Shown here: positions 1-7,855 of the stretch, piece after piece
Layout of the letters: each line of letters begins with the position of its first letter
Numbering within the stretch: the stretch's first letter is position 1
Source of the DNA: Pseudomonas putida W15Oct28
GTDB taxonomy: Bacteria; Pseudomonadota; Gammaproteobacteria; Pseudomonadales; Pseudomonadaceae
DNA: 64,000 bases
Assembly (NCBI RefSeq): GCF_000708715.2
Contig: NZ_JENB01000014.1
Span: forward strand, 1-64,000
Direction: 5' to 3'
Notes under the pieces: model-generated
The model's database searches: none
Told to the model about the DNA's origin: nothing
The model's input: the letters and a program-made list of their open reading frames with translations, nothing else
Translations under genes and position numbers: made by a program

Positions 1-1228
1 AAATCAGCCCACGCCCCTTCCCCGCCGTCGCCAGCAGCTTCGCCAGGTTGGCCAGTATCCGCCCCCCGGTCGCCGCAAACGGGTGCCCGGCCGCCAACGA
101 GCTGCCCTTGACGTTGAGCTTGCTGCGGTCAATTGCCCCAAGCGGCGCATCCAGCCCCAAGCGCTCGCGGCAATAGTCGGCATCCTCCCAGGCCTTCAGT
201 GTGCACAGCACCTGGGCGGCAAAGGCTTCGTGGATCTCGTAGTAGTCAAAGTCCTGCAGGGTCAGGCCATTGCGCGCCAGCAAGCGTGGCACGGCATACA
301 CCGGCGCCATCAACAGCCCTTCGCGACCAGTGACGAAATCCACCGCAGCGGTTTCGCCATCGACCAGGTAGGCCAGCACCTGAAGCCCCTGCTGCGCAGC
401 CCATTCCTCAGTGCCCAGCAACACCACCGAGGCCCCGTCGGTGAGTGGTGTGGAATTACCCGCTGTCAGCGTGCCCTGGCCACTGCGGTCGAAGGCGGGC
501 TTGAGCCTGGCCAATTGTTCAAGCGTCAGGTCGGAGCGCAGGTTGTTATCCCGCGACAGCGACAGAAACGGCGTCAGCAAGTCATCCTGCCAACCTTCGG
601 CATACGCGGCGGCAAGCTTCTGGTGGCTGAGCATCGCCAGCTCGTCCTGCTCTGCTCGGCCAATGCGCCAGGCCTGGGCCATGCGCTCGCAATGCTCGCC
701 CATCGACAACCCCGTGCGCGGTTCGCCATTGCGGGGTAACTCGGGTTTCAGGTGGTGAGGCTGCAGCTTGAGGAACGGCTTCAGCCGCTCGCCCAGGCTT
801 TTGCCACGGTTGGCCTGCAGCAGGATGTGGCGCAAGCCTTCGTTGACGGCAATCGGTGCATCGGAGGTGGTATCCACGCCGCCGGCAATACCGCAGTCGA
901 TCTGCCCCAAGGCAATCTTGTTGGCCACCAGCAGCGCCGCCTCAAGCCCGGTGCCGCAGGCTTGCTGGATGTCGTAGGCCGGGGTCTGCGGCGACAGGCG
1001 CGAACCCAGCACACATTCGCGGGTGAGGTTCATGTCACGTGAATGCTTGAGCACCGCGCCAGCCACCACCTCCCCGAGCCGCAACCCATGCAGGCGATAA
1101 CGTTCGATCAGGCCTTCGAGGGCGACCGTGAGCATCGCCTGGTTGCTGGCCGTGGCGTACGCGCCGTTGGAGCGGGCAAAGGGGATTCGGTTGCCGCCCA
1201 GGATCGCGACCCGGCGAAGTGAACGCAT
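1..1228 (-). CDS. Thiolase (acetyl-CoA C-acyltransferase, FadI/AtoB type), 3' end cut by window
   Basis: Thiolase family enzyme that cleaves or condenses 3-ketoacyl-CoA in the cytosol. Reading from the ATG at 1228, which has a strong AGGAGG Shine-Dalgarno, about 409 residues are present and the frame is still open at the edge. The nucleophilic Cys is at residue 91 (QQACGTG), the HEAFA histidine near 333 and the GHP histidine near 382. The final CxG cysteine motif would begin just past the last visible residues (GLI), so the gene should end shortly outside the window. It is divergent from a FabG-like reductase and a MaoC hydratase, which suggests a shared beta-oxidation or 3-hydroxyacyl role. 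The exact substrate chain length cannot be told from sequence. Confidence 0.9.
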   Translation of the reverse strand, partial: MRSLRRVAILGGNRIPFARSNGAYATASNQAMLTVALEGLIERYRLHGLRLGEVVAGAVLKHSRDMNLTRECVLGSRLSPQTPAYDIQQACGTGLEAALLVANKIALGQIDCGIAGGVDTTSDAPIAVNEGLRHILLQANRGKSLGERLKPFLKLQPHHLKPELPRNGEPRTGLSMGEHCERMAQAWRIGRAEQDELAMLSHQKLAAAYAEGWQDDLLTPFLSLSRDNNLRSDLTLEQLARLKPAFDRSGQGTLTAGNSTPLTDGASVVLLGTEEWAAQQGLQVLAYLVDGETAAVDFVTGREGLLMAPVYAVPRLLARNGLTLQDFDYYEIHEAFAAQVLCTLKAWEDADYCRERLGLDAPLGAIDRSKLNVKGSSLAAGHPFAATGGRILANLAKLLATAGKGRGLI

Positions 1229-1348
1229 GTGCTTGTTCCTCCTGAAACAATTTGATCGGTACAGCCTAGGTGTTTTTACCGCATTCGAACGACCTTGCCA
1301 CAAAGTTGGTCCACACTTTCAAGCTTGCCTTTTTGCGGAGACCCACTC

Positions 1349-2701
1349 ATGAGCGATCGCTACCTCGGTTTTGCCAACTCCAACCTCGGCCGCCGCCTCG
1401 TGGATGCCCTTGGCCTGCCGCGCCCGGCGCCGCTGGAGCGCTGGCAGGCCGGCCGCCTGCGCCCGGTGGAAGGGGCCCTGGTACTGGGTGGCGGGCCGCT
1501 GGCAGGCCAGGTCGAAGCCATCGCCCCGCGCCTGACCGACGCGCTTTACAGCTTCAACGCCGAGAACCTGCAGGCCGAAGCCTGGGTGGCGGGCCTGGGG
1601 CCGAAAATCAAAGCCGTGGTGTTCGATGCCAGTCATCTGTCCGACAGCGATGCGCTGAAGCAGTTGCGCGAATTTTTCCAGCCACTGCTGCGCAGCCTGG
1701 CCCCATGCGCCCATGTGGTGGTGCTGGGGCGCCCTCCGGAAAGCCTCGACAACCCGTTGGCCAGCGTTGCCCAACGGGCCCTCGAAGGCTTCAGCCGCTC
1801 GCTGGCCAAAGAGCTGCTCAATGGCGCGACCGCCCAGCTGCTGTATGTCGCGCCCGGTGCCGAAGACCAGCTGGAAGGCGCCTTGCGCTTCTTCCTCTCG
1901 CCCAAAAGTGCCTTCATTTCTGGCCAGGTGCTGCGCCTGGAAGCTTGCACCAGCCAGGTAGGCGACTGGACCCGCCCGCTGGCTGGCCGCCGCGCCCTGG
2001 TGACGGGTGCGGCCCGCGGCATCGGCGCCGCCATTGCCGAAACCCTGGCGCGCGATGGCGCCGATGTGCTGCTGCTCGATGTGCCGCAGGCCAGCCAGGA
2101 CCTCGACGCCCTCGCTGCACGGGTCGGTGGCAAGGCGCTGCCACTGGATATCTGCGCCAGTGACGCGGCCACGCAACTGCTCGCGGCCCTGCCCGACGGC
2201 ATCGACATCGTGGTGCACAACGCCGGCATCACCCGCGACAAGACCTTGGCCAACATGACCCCGGAATACTGGGACGCGGTCATGGCGGTCAATCTCAAGG
2301 CCCCGCAAGTACTGACCCAGGCGCTGTACGACAACGGCGCACTGGGCGAAGACGCGCGCATCACCCTGCTGGCCTCGGTCAGTGGCATTGCCGGCAACCG
2401 CGGGCAGGCCAACTATGCCGCGAGCAAGGCCGGGCTGATCGGCCTGGCACAGGCCTGGGCACCGCGGCTTGCCGAGCGCGGCGGCAGCATCAACGCTGTC
2501 GCCCCCGGTTTTATCGAAACCCACATGACCGCGGCCATGCCCATGGGCCTGCGCGAGGCTGGGCGGCGCTTGAGCTCGCTGGGCCAGGGCGGGCGGCCGC
2601 AGGACGTCGCCGAGGCCATCGCCTGGCTCAGCCAGCCTGGTTCCGGGGCAGTCAACGGCCAGGTGCTGCGTGTGTGTGGCCAGGCCTTGATGGGAGCCTG
2701 A
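1349..2701 (+). CDS. 3-oxoacyl-ACP/CoA reductase, FabG-like long SDR
   Basis: NAD(P)-dependent short-chain dehydrogenase of 450 residues, almost twice the usual FabG length. The first ~210 residues form an extra domain without an intact nucleotide motif. The classical SDR domain follows: TGAARGIG at 219-226, NAG further on, and the catalytic triad S343, Y356, K360 with normal spacing. The ATG at 1349 is chosen because GGAG lies before it; an upstream in-frame ATG at 1295 lacks one. The gene ends 2 bases before the MaoC-type gene, so the two are co-transcribed, and the thiolase is divergent. Likely role is reversible reduction of 3-ketoacyl thioesters. Confidence 0.88.
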   Translation: MSDRYLGFANSNLGRRLVDALGLPRPAPLERWQAGRLRPVEGALVLGGGPLAGQVEAIAPRLTDALYSFNAENLQAEAWVAGLGPKIKAVVFDASHLSDSDALKQLREFFQPLLRSLAPCAHVVVLGRPPESLDNPLASVAQRALEGFSRSLAKELLNGATAQLLYVAPGAEDQLEGALRFFLSPKSAFISGQVLRLEACTSQVGDWTRPLAGRRALVTGAARGIGAAIAETLARDGADVLLLDVPQASQDLDALAARVGGKALPLDICASDAATQLLAALPDGIDIVVHNAGITRDKTLANMTPEYWDAVMAVNLKAPQVLTQALYDNGALGEDARITLLASVSGIAGNRGQANYAASKAGLIGLAQAWAPRLAERGGSINAVAPGFIETHMTAAMPMGLREAGRRLSSLGQGGRPQDVAEAIAWLSQPGSGAVNGQVLRVCGQALMGA

Positions 2702-2703
2702 AC

Positions 2704-3555
2704 ATGAGCCGACATTGGCAAGACCTGCAAAGCCCGGCTGCCCGCGCCAGCCTGTACCTGCGTGCAGCCAGCAAGCGCACGATCAGCGGTGACCGCTTGC
2801 CGGACGATGGCCTGCGCTGCTTCATCCCGGTCCAACCGGCCAACCTGGCGGCCTATCGACGGCTTTGCCACTTCACCGACGATGGCCGCCTGCCGGGCAC
2901 TTACCCACACGTCATGGCGTTCACGCTGCAGTTGCAGCTGATGACCGCTCCAGGCTTCCCTTTCCCGCTGCTGGGCCTGGTGCACCTGCACAACCGCATC
3001 GAAGTGCTGCGCCCGCTTGGCGGTATCGAAGGGCTGCGCTTTGCGGTGTATGCGCACAACCTGCGGCCGCATGCCAAGGGCGGCACCTTCGACCTGGTGA
3101 CCGAGGCAGAAGACGGCATTGGCCTGCTCTGGCGCGAAACCAGCCGCATGCTGGTGCGCGGGCTGAAGCTGGAGGGTGACGCAGGCGAGCCTGCCGACGG
3201 TGAACCGGAGCCAGTACCCGAGGCTACCCGCTGGTACGCCGACAGTGATATCGGCCGGCGTTATGCCAAGGTTTGCGGGGACTACAACCCTATCCACCTC
3301 AGTGCCGCCAGTGCGCGGCTGTTCGGCTTCCCCACGGCCATTGCCCATGGCATGTGGAGCAAGGCCATGGCCCTTGCGGCACTGCGCGGGCACCTGCCGC
3401 ACAGCGGCTATGCCTTTGAAGTGGATTTCCGCAAACCGGTGCGATTGCCGTCGGAGGTAGTACTCAGTGCCAGTGAGGCGGGGCCTGTTGGGGCGTTGCG
3501 GCTGGATGGGCATGGGGATGTGCTGCATATGGTCGGGCGCTGGGCTCACCTTTGA
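2704..3555 (+). CDS. MaoC-type (R)-specific enoyl-CoA/acyl hydratase, double hotdog
   Basis: A 283-residue protein with two hotdog halves. The C-terminal half carries the hydratase signature GDYNPIH, with D193 and H198 as the expected catalytic pair, followed by the FPTAIAHGM stretch typical of MaoC proteins. The N-terminal half has no such pair, as in eukaryotic-type hydratase 2 layouts. Its ATG lies 2 bases after the reductase stop, so the two are translationally linked. With the thiolase and reductase it could complete a 3-ketoacyl/3-hydroxyacyl/enoyl cycle; whether this feeds beta-oxidation or polyhydroxyalkanoate precursors is not shown by the sequence. Confidence 0.87.
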   Translation: MSRHWQDLQSPAARASLYLRAASKRTISGDRLPDDGLRCFIPVQPANLAAYRRLCHFTDDGRLPGTYPHVMAFTLQLQLMTAPGFPFPLLGLVHLHNRIEVLRPLGGIEGLRFAVYAHNLRPHAKGGTFDLVTEAEDGIGLLWRETSRMLVRGLKLEGDAGEPADGEPEPVPEATRWYADSDIGRRYAKVCGDYNPIHLSAASARLFGFPTAIAHGMWSKAMALAALRGHLPHSGYAFEVDFRKPVRLPSEVVLSASEAGPVGALRLDGHGDVLHMVGRWAHL

Positions 3556-3560
3556 ATCGT

Positions 3561-3682
3561 GAGGCTGCTGCGCAGCCTTTTCGCGACACAAGGCCGCTCC
3601 CACAGCGACTGCGTCAGCCTTGATGCCAGCGCGGGCTCTGTGGGAGCGGCCTTGCGTCGCGATGGGCCGCAAAGCGGCCCCT
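3561..3682. repeat. REP pair (BIME), family B
   Basis: Two facing REP copies: a left arm reading cgcgacacaaggccgctccc and a right arm with its inverse gggagcggccttgcgtcgcg, each followed by its own GC hairpin (ctgctgcgcag and ggccgcaaagcggcc). It lies between the MaoC gene and the MazG-like gene. Confidence 0.9.
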
Positions 3683-3732
3683 TGCTTTGCATCGGGCCTG
3701 GGCCGAAGCTATGCAGCATTAGGAGACCCCCG

Positions 3733-4038
3733 ATGAACCTGCAAGAAATCACCCAACGCCTGCACCAGATCCGCGACAACAATGACTGGCGCGGCTTCCA
3801 CAGCCCGAAGAACCTGGCCATGGCCGCCAGCGTCGAAATGGCCGAGCTGGTGGAAATCTTCCAGTGGCTGAGCGAAGACCAATCGCGCCAGCTGCCTGCC
3901 GACAAACTGGCCCACGCCGGCCAGGAAGTCGGTGATGTGGTGCTCTACCTGTTGCTGCTGTGCAGCGAGCTGGGCCTGGACATGGACCAGGTGGTGCGGG
4001 CCAAGCTGGCCGACAGCGAGAGGCGCTTCGCCCGATGA
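3733..4038 (+). CDS. MazG-like nucleotide pyrophosphohydrolase
   Basis: Small all-alpha NTP pyrophosphohydrolase of 101 residues, the size of single-domain MazG/RS21-C6 (iMazG) proteins. It has the paired acidic metal-binding motifs: VEMAELVE in the first helix pair and EVGDVVLYLL in the second. Such enzymes hydrolyse (d)NTPs, often non-canonical ones, to the monophosphate and pyrophosphate. The start at 3733 has an AGGAG site just before it; the longer frame runs into the REP. Its TGA overlaps the ATG of the methyltransferase (ATGA), so the pair is an operon. Confidence 0.85.
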   Translation: MNLQEITQRLHQIRDNNDWRGFHSPKNLAMAASVEMAELVEIFQWLSEDQSRQLPADKLAHAGQEVGDVVLYLLLLCSELGLDMDQVVRAKLADSERRFAR

Positions 4039-4784
4039 ACGACCGTCACTTCGATGAGCTGGCCACCCGCTTTGCCGAGAAGATCTACGGCGGCGCCAAG
4101 GGCGCGATCCGCTTGGCCGTGCTGCAGGCCGACCTGGCCGAGGCACTGCCCGATCGCCCGCTGCGCATCCTCGACATCGGTGCCGGGCTCGGCCACATGG
4201 CCTTGTGGCTGGCCCAGCGCGGCCATCACCTGACCCTGGCCGAGCCTGCCGCCCCCATGCTCGACGGCGCCCGGGCGCGCTTTGCCGAGGCCGGCCAGAC
4301 GGCCACATTCATCCAGGCCCCCTGGCAAGACCTGCTCGGCCAGCTGACCGAACCCTACGACCTGGTGCTGTGCCATGCCGTGCTCGAATGGCTGGCAGAA
4401 CCCGAAAGCATCCTGCCCGTGCTGCACCAGCTCACGGCCCCTTCCGGGTGGCTGTCACTGGCCTTCTACAACCGCGACGCGCTGGTCTATCGCAACCTGC
4501 TGAAGGGCCATTTCCGCAAGTTGCGCAGCAACCGGCTGGAAGGTGAGAAGCAGAGCCTGACCCCACAGAAACCGCTTGATCCACGCGAGCTCAAGGCGCA
4601 ACTTGATCCTATGTGGCAGGTTGAAACCGAGAGCGGTGTGCGGGTGTTCCACGACTACATGCCCAAAGAGTTCCAGGGCAAGGCCGAGCTGCTCGACCTG
4701 CTGGAAATGGAACTGGCCTACCGCCGTCACCCCGGCTTCGCCGGGCTTGGCCGCTACCTGCACTGGGTCTGCCGCCCCCGTTGA
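4035..4784 (+). CDS. cmoM: SAM-dependent methyltransferase, CmoM-like
   Basis: Class I SAM methyltransferase of 249 residues with the motif I segment ILDIGAGLGH at residues 45-54. The later stretches LAFYNRDALVYRNLLKG, with a basic segment, and a long C-terminal part are typical of CmoM (formerly SmtA). CmoM methylates the 5-carboxymethoxy group of U34 in tRNA. The start overlaps the stop of the MazG-like gene by four bases. The cmoM name is a family-level call; other YafE/SmtA-like methyltransferases would look similar. Confidence 0.75.
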   Translation: MNDRHFDELATRFAEKIYGGAKGAIRLAVLQADLAEALPDRPLRILDIGAGLGHMALWLAQRGHHLTLAEPAAPMLDGARARFAEAGQTATFIQAPWQDLLGQLTEPYDLVLCHAVLEWLAEPESILPVLHQLTAPSGWLSLAFYNRDALVYRNLLKGHFRKLRSNRLEGEKQSLTPQKPLDPRELKAQLDPMWQVETESGVRVFHDYMPKEFQGKAELLDLLEMELAYRRHPGFAGLGRYLHWVCRPR

Positions 4785-4805
4785 CCCGCCCGCCGGGAGG
4801 AATAC

Positions 4806-5441
4806 ATGCCGTACCGTCTGTTGTGTCTGGCCCTGCTGCCGCTTGCCTTGGCTGCCTGCCAGGGCAGCAACCCGTATGTGGCCAGCAGCCGCCCGCTGCC
4901 CCCGGCCCCCGCCCAGGCAGCCACCACCTTCGACGCCAGTGCCTACCCGGCACCCGCCAGGGATTACGGGCATTACCGCAGCTGGAGCTGGCGCAACGGC
5001 CAGCTGCCAAGCGGCTCGGCCAATGCCGACCCGGCGCAACTGGCCGATGCCGTCAGTGGCGTACTCGACCAGCATGGCCTGCGCCCTGCCCGCGGGGCTT
5101 CCGGCGACTTGCTGGTCAGCGCCGACATGCGCCTGGAGAAACGCTTGCGCCAGGTGCGTGACTACGACACCTACGACCCCTACTACGGCCCCTCCCCCTA
5201 CGGTGGTGTGGGTTATGGCGGCTACCGCCATGGCTACGGGGGCTATGCCAGCGTGCCCATCGTGCGCACCTACGAGGTGGAAGTGATGGTGGTGCGCATC
5301 GACTTGTACGACGCCCGCAGCGGCCAGCCGGTGTGGAGCGCCAGCGCCGAGAGCGGCAGCGACAAGGACTCGCCGCGTGAACGCGAAAGCGCCCTGCGCG
5401 ATTCTGTGCACAAGGCGCTCAGCGGCTATCCTCCCAGTTAA
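4806..5441 (+). CDS. DUF4136 lipoprotein (first of two paralogues)
   Basis: Lipoprotein of 211 residues: signal peptide with lipobox LAAC (Cys 18), then a DUF4136-type domain opening with [21 protein letters not shown] and a Gly/Tyr-rich low-complexity segment near residues 128-148, before the closing beta segments ([21 protein letters not shown]). A GGGAGGAA ribosome site precedes the ATG. The next gene is a paralogue, sharing the YRSW-W motif, DQxGLRP and the IDxxDxRxGxxVW segment. Function is unknown. It is probably anchored in the outer membrane, since residue +2 after Cys is Gln and not Asp. Confidence 0.85.
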   Translation: MPYRLLCLALLPLALAACQGSNPYVASSRPLPPAPAQAATTFDASAYPAPARDYGHYRSWSWRNGQLPSGSANADPAQLADAVSGVLDQHGLRPARGASGDLLVSADMRLEKRLRQVRDYDTYDPYYGPSPYGGVGYGGYRHGYGGYASVPIVRTYEVEVMVVRIDLYDARSGQPVWSASAESGSDKDSPRERESALRDSVHKALSGYPPS

Positions 5442-5460
5442 CGTTTAACGGAGAACCACC

Positions 5461-6030
5461 ATGTTGCGCCGTCTCGTTCTACTGTCATTCGCGTTATTGC
5501 TCGCCGCCTGCTCCAGCAATAACGTCCAGCAGGATTTCGATGCCAGCCGCGATTTTGCCGCCTACCGCAGCTGGGCGTGGCAGGAGCCGGGCCTGCAATA
5601 TCGTCCGGATGACCCGCGCATCAAGAGCGACCTCACCGAACAGCGCATCCGCCAAGCGGTGGCTGACCAGCTCGACCAACGCGGCCTGCGCCCCGTCCAG
5701 GCTGGCGCGCGGCCTGACCTGGGCGTGCGCACGTACCTGATTGTCGAGCAGCGCCAGCAACAGATCACCACCAACTACGGCGGTGGTTGGGGTGGCTACT
5801 GGGGCGGCTACTGGGGTGGCCCGATGTACAACGAAACCCGCAGTGTCGACTACAAGGTCGCCACCATCCAGATCGACATGTTCGACGGGCGTGACGGCAA
5901 GCTGGTGTGGCGCGGCAGTGCCGAGCAGATCATGAACAACTACCCGCCAAGCCCTGAGGAACGCAACAGCGCTATCCACAGTACCGTGACCAAGGTGCTG
6001 GCCAACTACCCGCCGGGTAGCAAGAAGTAA
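5461..6030 (+). CDS. DUF4136 lipoprotein (second paralogue)
   Basis: Lipoprotein of 189 residues with lipobox LAAC (Cys 17) and the same DUF4136 layout as its upstream neighbour: QDFDASRDFAAYRSWAW at the start of the mature domain, DQLDQRGLRP, and a Gly/Trp/Tyr repeat (GGWGGYWGGYWGG, around residues 107-120) in place of the neighbour's Gly/Tyr run. It starts 19 bases after the first copy and has its own GGAG site, so the two look like a tandem duplication in one operon. Role unknown. Confidence 0.85.
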   Translation: MLRRLVLLSFALLLAACSSNNVQQDFDASRDFAAYRSWAWQEPGLQYRPDDPRIKSDLTEQRIRQAVADQLDQRGLRPVQAGARPDLGVRTYLIVEQRQQQITTNYGGGWGGYWGGYWGGPMYNETRSVDYKVATIQIDMFDGRDGKLVWRGSAEQIMNNYPPSPEERNSAIHSTVTKVLANYPPGSKK

Positions 6031-6064
6031 GCTTCAAACGCGGCCACTCTAGGCGCCGCGGACT

Positions 6065-6166
6065 CTGTGGGAGCGGGTTCACCCGCGAAGAAAGCGACAC
6101 CGTGCATGGCACCGGCTTCGCCGGTGTTCGCGGCGGTTCGACGCTTCGATGAACCCGCTCCCACAG
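6065..6166. repeat. REP pair (BIME), family A
   Basis: Inverted copies of the ctgtgggagcgggtt / aacccgctcccacag REP type enclosing an internal hairpin (caccggcttcgccggtg). It lies downstream of the lipoprotein pair. The rest of the gap, 6167-6349, holds no gene I can support. Confidence 0.9.
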
Positions 6167-6349
6167 AGATCGCGATTCTGAACAGGGCTGCACCCCCTGC
6201 CAGGTCTGTGACAGCTACGACAAAATCCATTCCAGCCACGCCTTTTTCCCCTTCCCGCTCACTCGTCCGCAGGTTCTTGTCTATCTTCACTTAAGGAAAC
6301 CTGACTGACCGGGTAGATGTGTTCAACATTTGGGAAAGGCGACCTGCCA

Positions 6350-6820
6350 ATGCAAAGCATTGTTCTCCTGCTGTGGCTTGCCTTGTGCTCCGAACAGGAT
6401 GTGCGTCAACGCCAGATATCCGATCTGCTGACCCTGGGCGTGGCCGCCGGCGCCCTGTTCTGGCTGTTCGCCACCGGCCACAGCTGGATCGGCGCCGATG
6501 CCAGTGATGCCGGCTGGGCGCTGGCCATCGTCATGCTGCTTACATTGCCCGGCTACATGCTCGGCCGCTTCGGTGCCGACGACGTCAAGCTGATGGGCGC
6601 CCTGGCCCTGGCCACCAGCCCGCAATACGTGCTCGGCACCTTCATCGGCGCCGGTGTCAGCGTGCTGGTCTGGCTGCTCACCCGTCGGCGCCTGTGGACC
6701 CTGCTCAACCCCAAGGTGAAGAAGCGTTTGCAGGCCCTGACCGAAGAAATGGGCGACAAACAGGCATTCGTACCCTACGTGTTAGCAGGTTTTCTTCTAA
6801 CGGCGGTATGGATCCAATAA
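6350..6820 (+). CDS. fppA: Type IV prepilin peptidase, FppA/TadV/CpaA type
   Basis: Short A24-family aspartic prepilin peptidase of 156 residues, without the N-terminal methyltransferase domain of PilD. Catalytic aspartates are in EQDVRQRQISD near the N-terminus and in the GADDVKLMGA motif (GxGD-type with the last Gly replaced). Several membrane helices span the rest, and an A-rich Arg/Lys segment precedes the last helix. It would process Flp-type pseudopilins in the inner membrane. In P. aeruginosa fppA lies beside pprB, the same pairing as here, but no flp/tad genes are in the window. The start at 6350 is chosen over 6317 because of the AAAGG upstream; this is only moderately certain. Confidence 0.8.
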   Translation: MQSIVLLLWLALCSEQDVRQRQISDLLTLGVAAGALFWLFATGHSWIGADASDAGWALAIVMLLTLPGYMLGRFGADDVKLMGALALATSPQYVLGTFIGAGVSVLVWLLTRRRLWTLLNPKVKKRLQALTEEMGDKQAFVPYVLAGFLLTAVWIQ

Positions 6821-6840
6821 TCACTCCTGTGGTCCCATGT

Positions 6841-6862
6841 CTTGTACATAACTTGTACATAA
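6841..6862. promoter_or_regulatory. Perfect 11-bp tandem repeat upstream of the pprB-like gene
   Basis: The sequence cttgtacataa occurs twice back to back (6841-6851, 6852-6862). Each copy contains the palindrome TGTACA, so equivalent faces sit one helical turn apart. It lies about 80-100 bases before the GTG start of the response regulator. A regulator-binding role is inference. Confidence 0.5.
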
Positions 6863-6939
6863 CCGGAAAGTGCGACTATTTTTAAGCTGCCAGCGTGTCT
6901 GGCACGGGAGCAGGGCCGCATTCGAACAGGGAGTTGATC

Positions 6940-7713
6940 GTGACCAGACCATTCAGTGAAGTAAAGGTATTGGTGGTCGATGACCAACCAGTCATCGTCG
7001 AACAGTTGTGTGAGTTTCTCGAAACCCAGGGCTACCACTGCCTGCCAGCCCATTCCACCGACGACGCCATCCAGCGCTACCTGGCCGACGAGGCCATCGG
7101 TCTGATCATCTGCGACCTGCACATGCCTGAGCGTGATGGCATCGAACTGGTCCGCGCCCTCAAGGAAGTCACCGGGCAACGTATGTTTGAAGCCATCATG
7201 CTGACCGGGCGTGCGGACAAACAGGACGTGATCCGCGCCCTGCGCGAAGGGTTTGCCGATTATTACCAGAAGCCCATGAACCTCGATGAACTGCTGGAGG
7301 GCGTGCGCCGCCAGGAAGAAGCCCTGCAAGAGCGCCAGCGCAACTTCCGCGCCCTGGGCGGGTTGAACCAGCGCTTGCAGGACCTGGCCGACTCGGTGGA
7401 CGAGCTGTACCAGGACCTGGAAAAAGCCCGTGGCCAAGGTACCCACCGGCGTGCCACCGATGTGGAAGAGAGCGAAAACGAGCTGCCGGCCGCCTTCGAG
7501 AAGCTGTCGCCACGCCAACTGGAAGTCGCGCGGCTGGTGAGCAAGGGCAAGACCAACTACCAGATCGCCTGTGAACTGGGCATTACCGAAAATACCGTGA
7601 AGCTGTATGTGTCGCAGGTGTTGCGACTGACCCACATGCACAACCGTACCCAGCTGGCATTGGCGCTGACACCCAGCTCGTCGCCGGTGCATCTGAGGTT
7701 TACTACCCATTGA
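6940..7713 (+). CDS. pprB: PprB-like response regulator (receiver + LuxR HTH)
   Basis: Response regulator of 257 residues. The receiver domain has the acidic pair D14-D15, phospho-acceptor D59 in IICDLHMPE and K111 in YYQKPMN. A linker of about 60 residues rich in Leu/Gln/Glu heptads (probable coiled coil, 120-165) leads to a LuxR/NarL HTH at about 188-245 (LSPRQLEVARLVSKGKTNYQIACELGITENTVKLYVS region). The GTG at 6940 has AGGGAG at proper spacing; the GTG at 6895 does not. In P. aeruginosa PprB, which neighbours fppA, turns on Flp pili, an adhesin and fimbriae. Assignment rests on domain layout plus this neighbour. Its sensor kinase is not in the window. Confidence 0.75.
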   Translation: MTRPFSEVKVLVVDDQPVIVEQLCEFLETQGYHCLPAHSTDDAIQRYLADEAIGLIICDLHMPERDGIELVRALKEVTGQRMFEAIMLTGRADKQDVIRALREGFADYYQKPMNLDELLEGVRRQEEALQERQRNFRALGGLNQRLQDLADSVDELYQDLEKARGQGTHRRATDVEESENELPAAFEKLSPRQLEVARLVSKGKTNYQIACELGITENTVKLYVSQVLRLTHMHNRTQLALALTPSSSPVHLRFTTH

Positions 7714-7734
7714 GTGATTGGCTTCGAGATTGCC

Positions 7735-7855
7735 GGGGGCTGCTTTGCAGCCCATCGCGACACAAGGCCGCTCCCACAGGCACCGCGCAACCGTCAGGAT
7801 AACGGTGGACCTGTGGGAGCGGCCTTGCGTCGCGAAAGGGGCGCGAAGCGCCCCC
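7735..7855. repeat. REP pair (BIME), family B
   Basis: Two inverted REP copies (cgcgacacaaggccgctccc and gggagcggccttgcgtcgcg) between two convergent genes, pprB-like and tpsB-like. The second copy ends directly against the stop codon of the latter. Confidence 0.9.
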
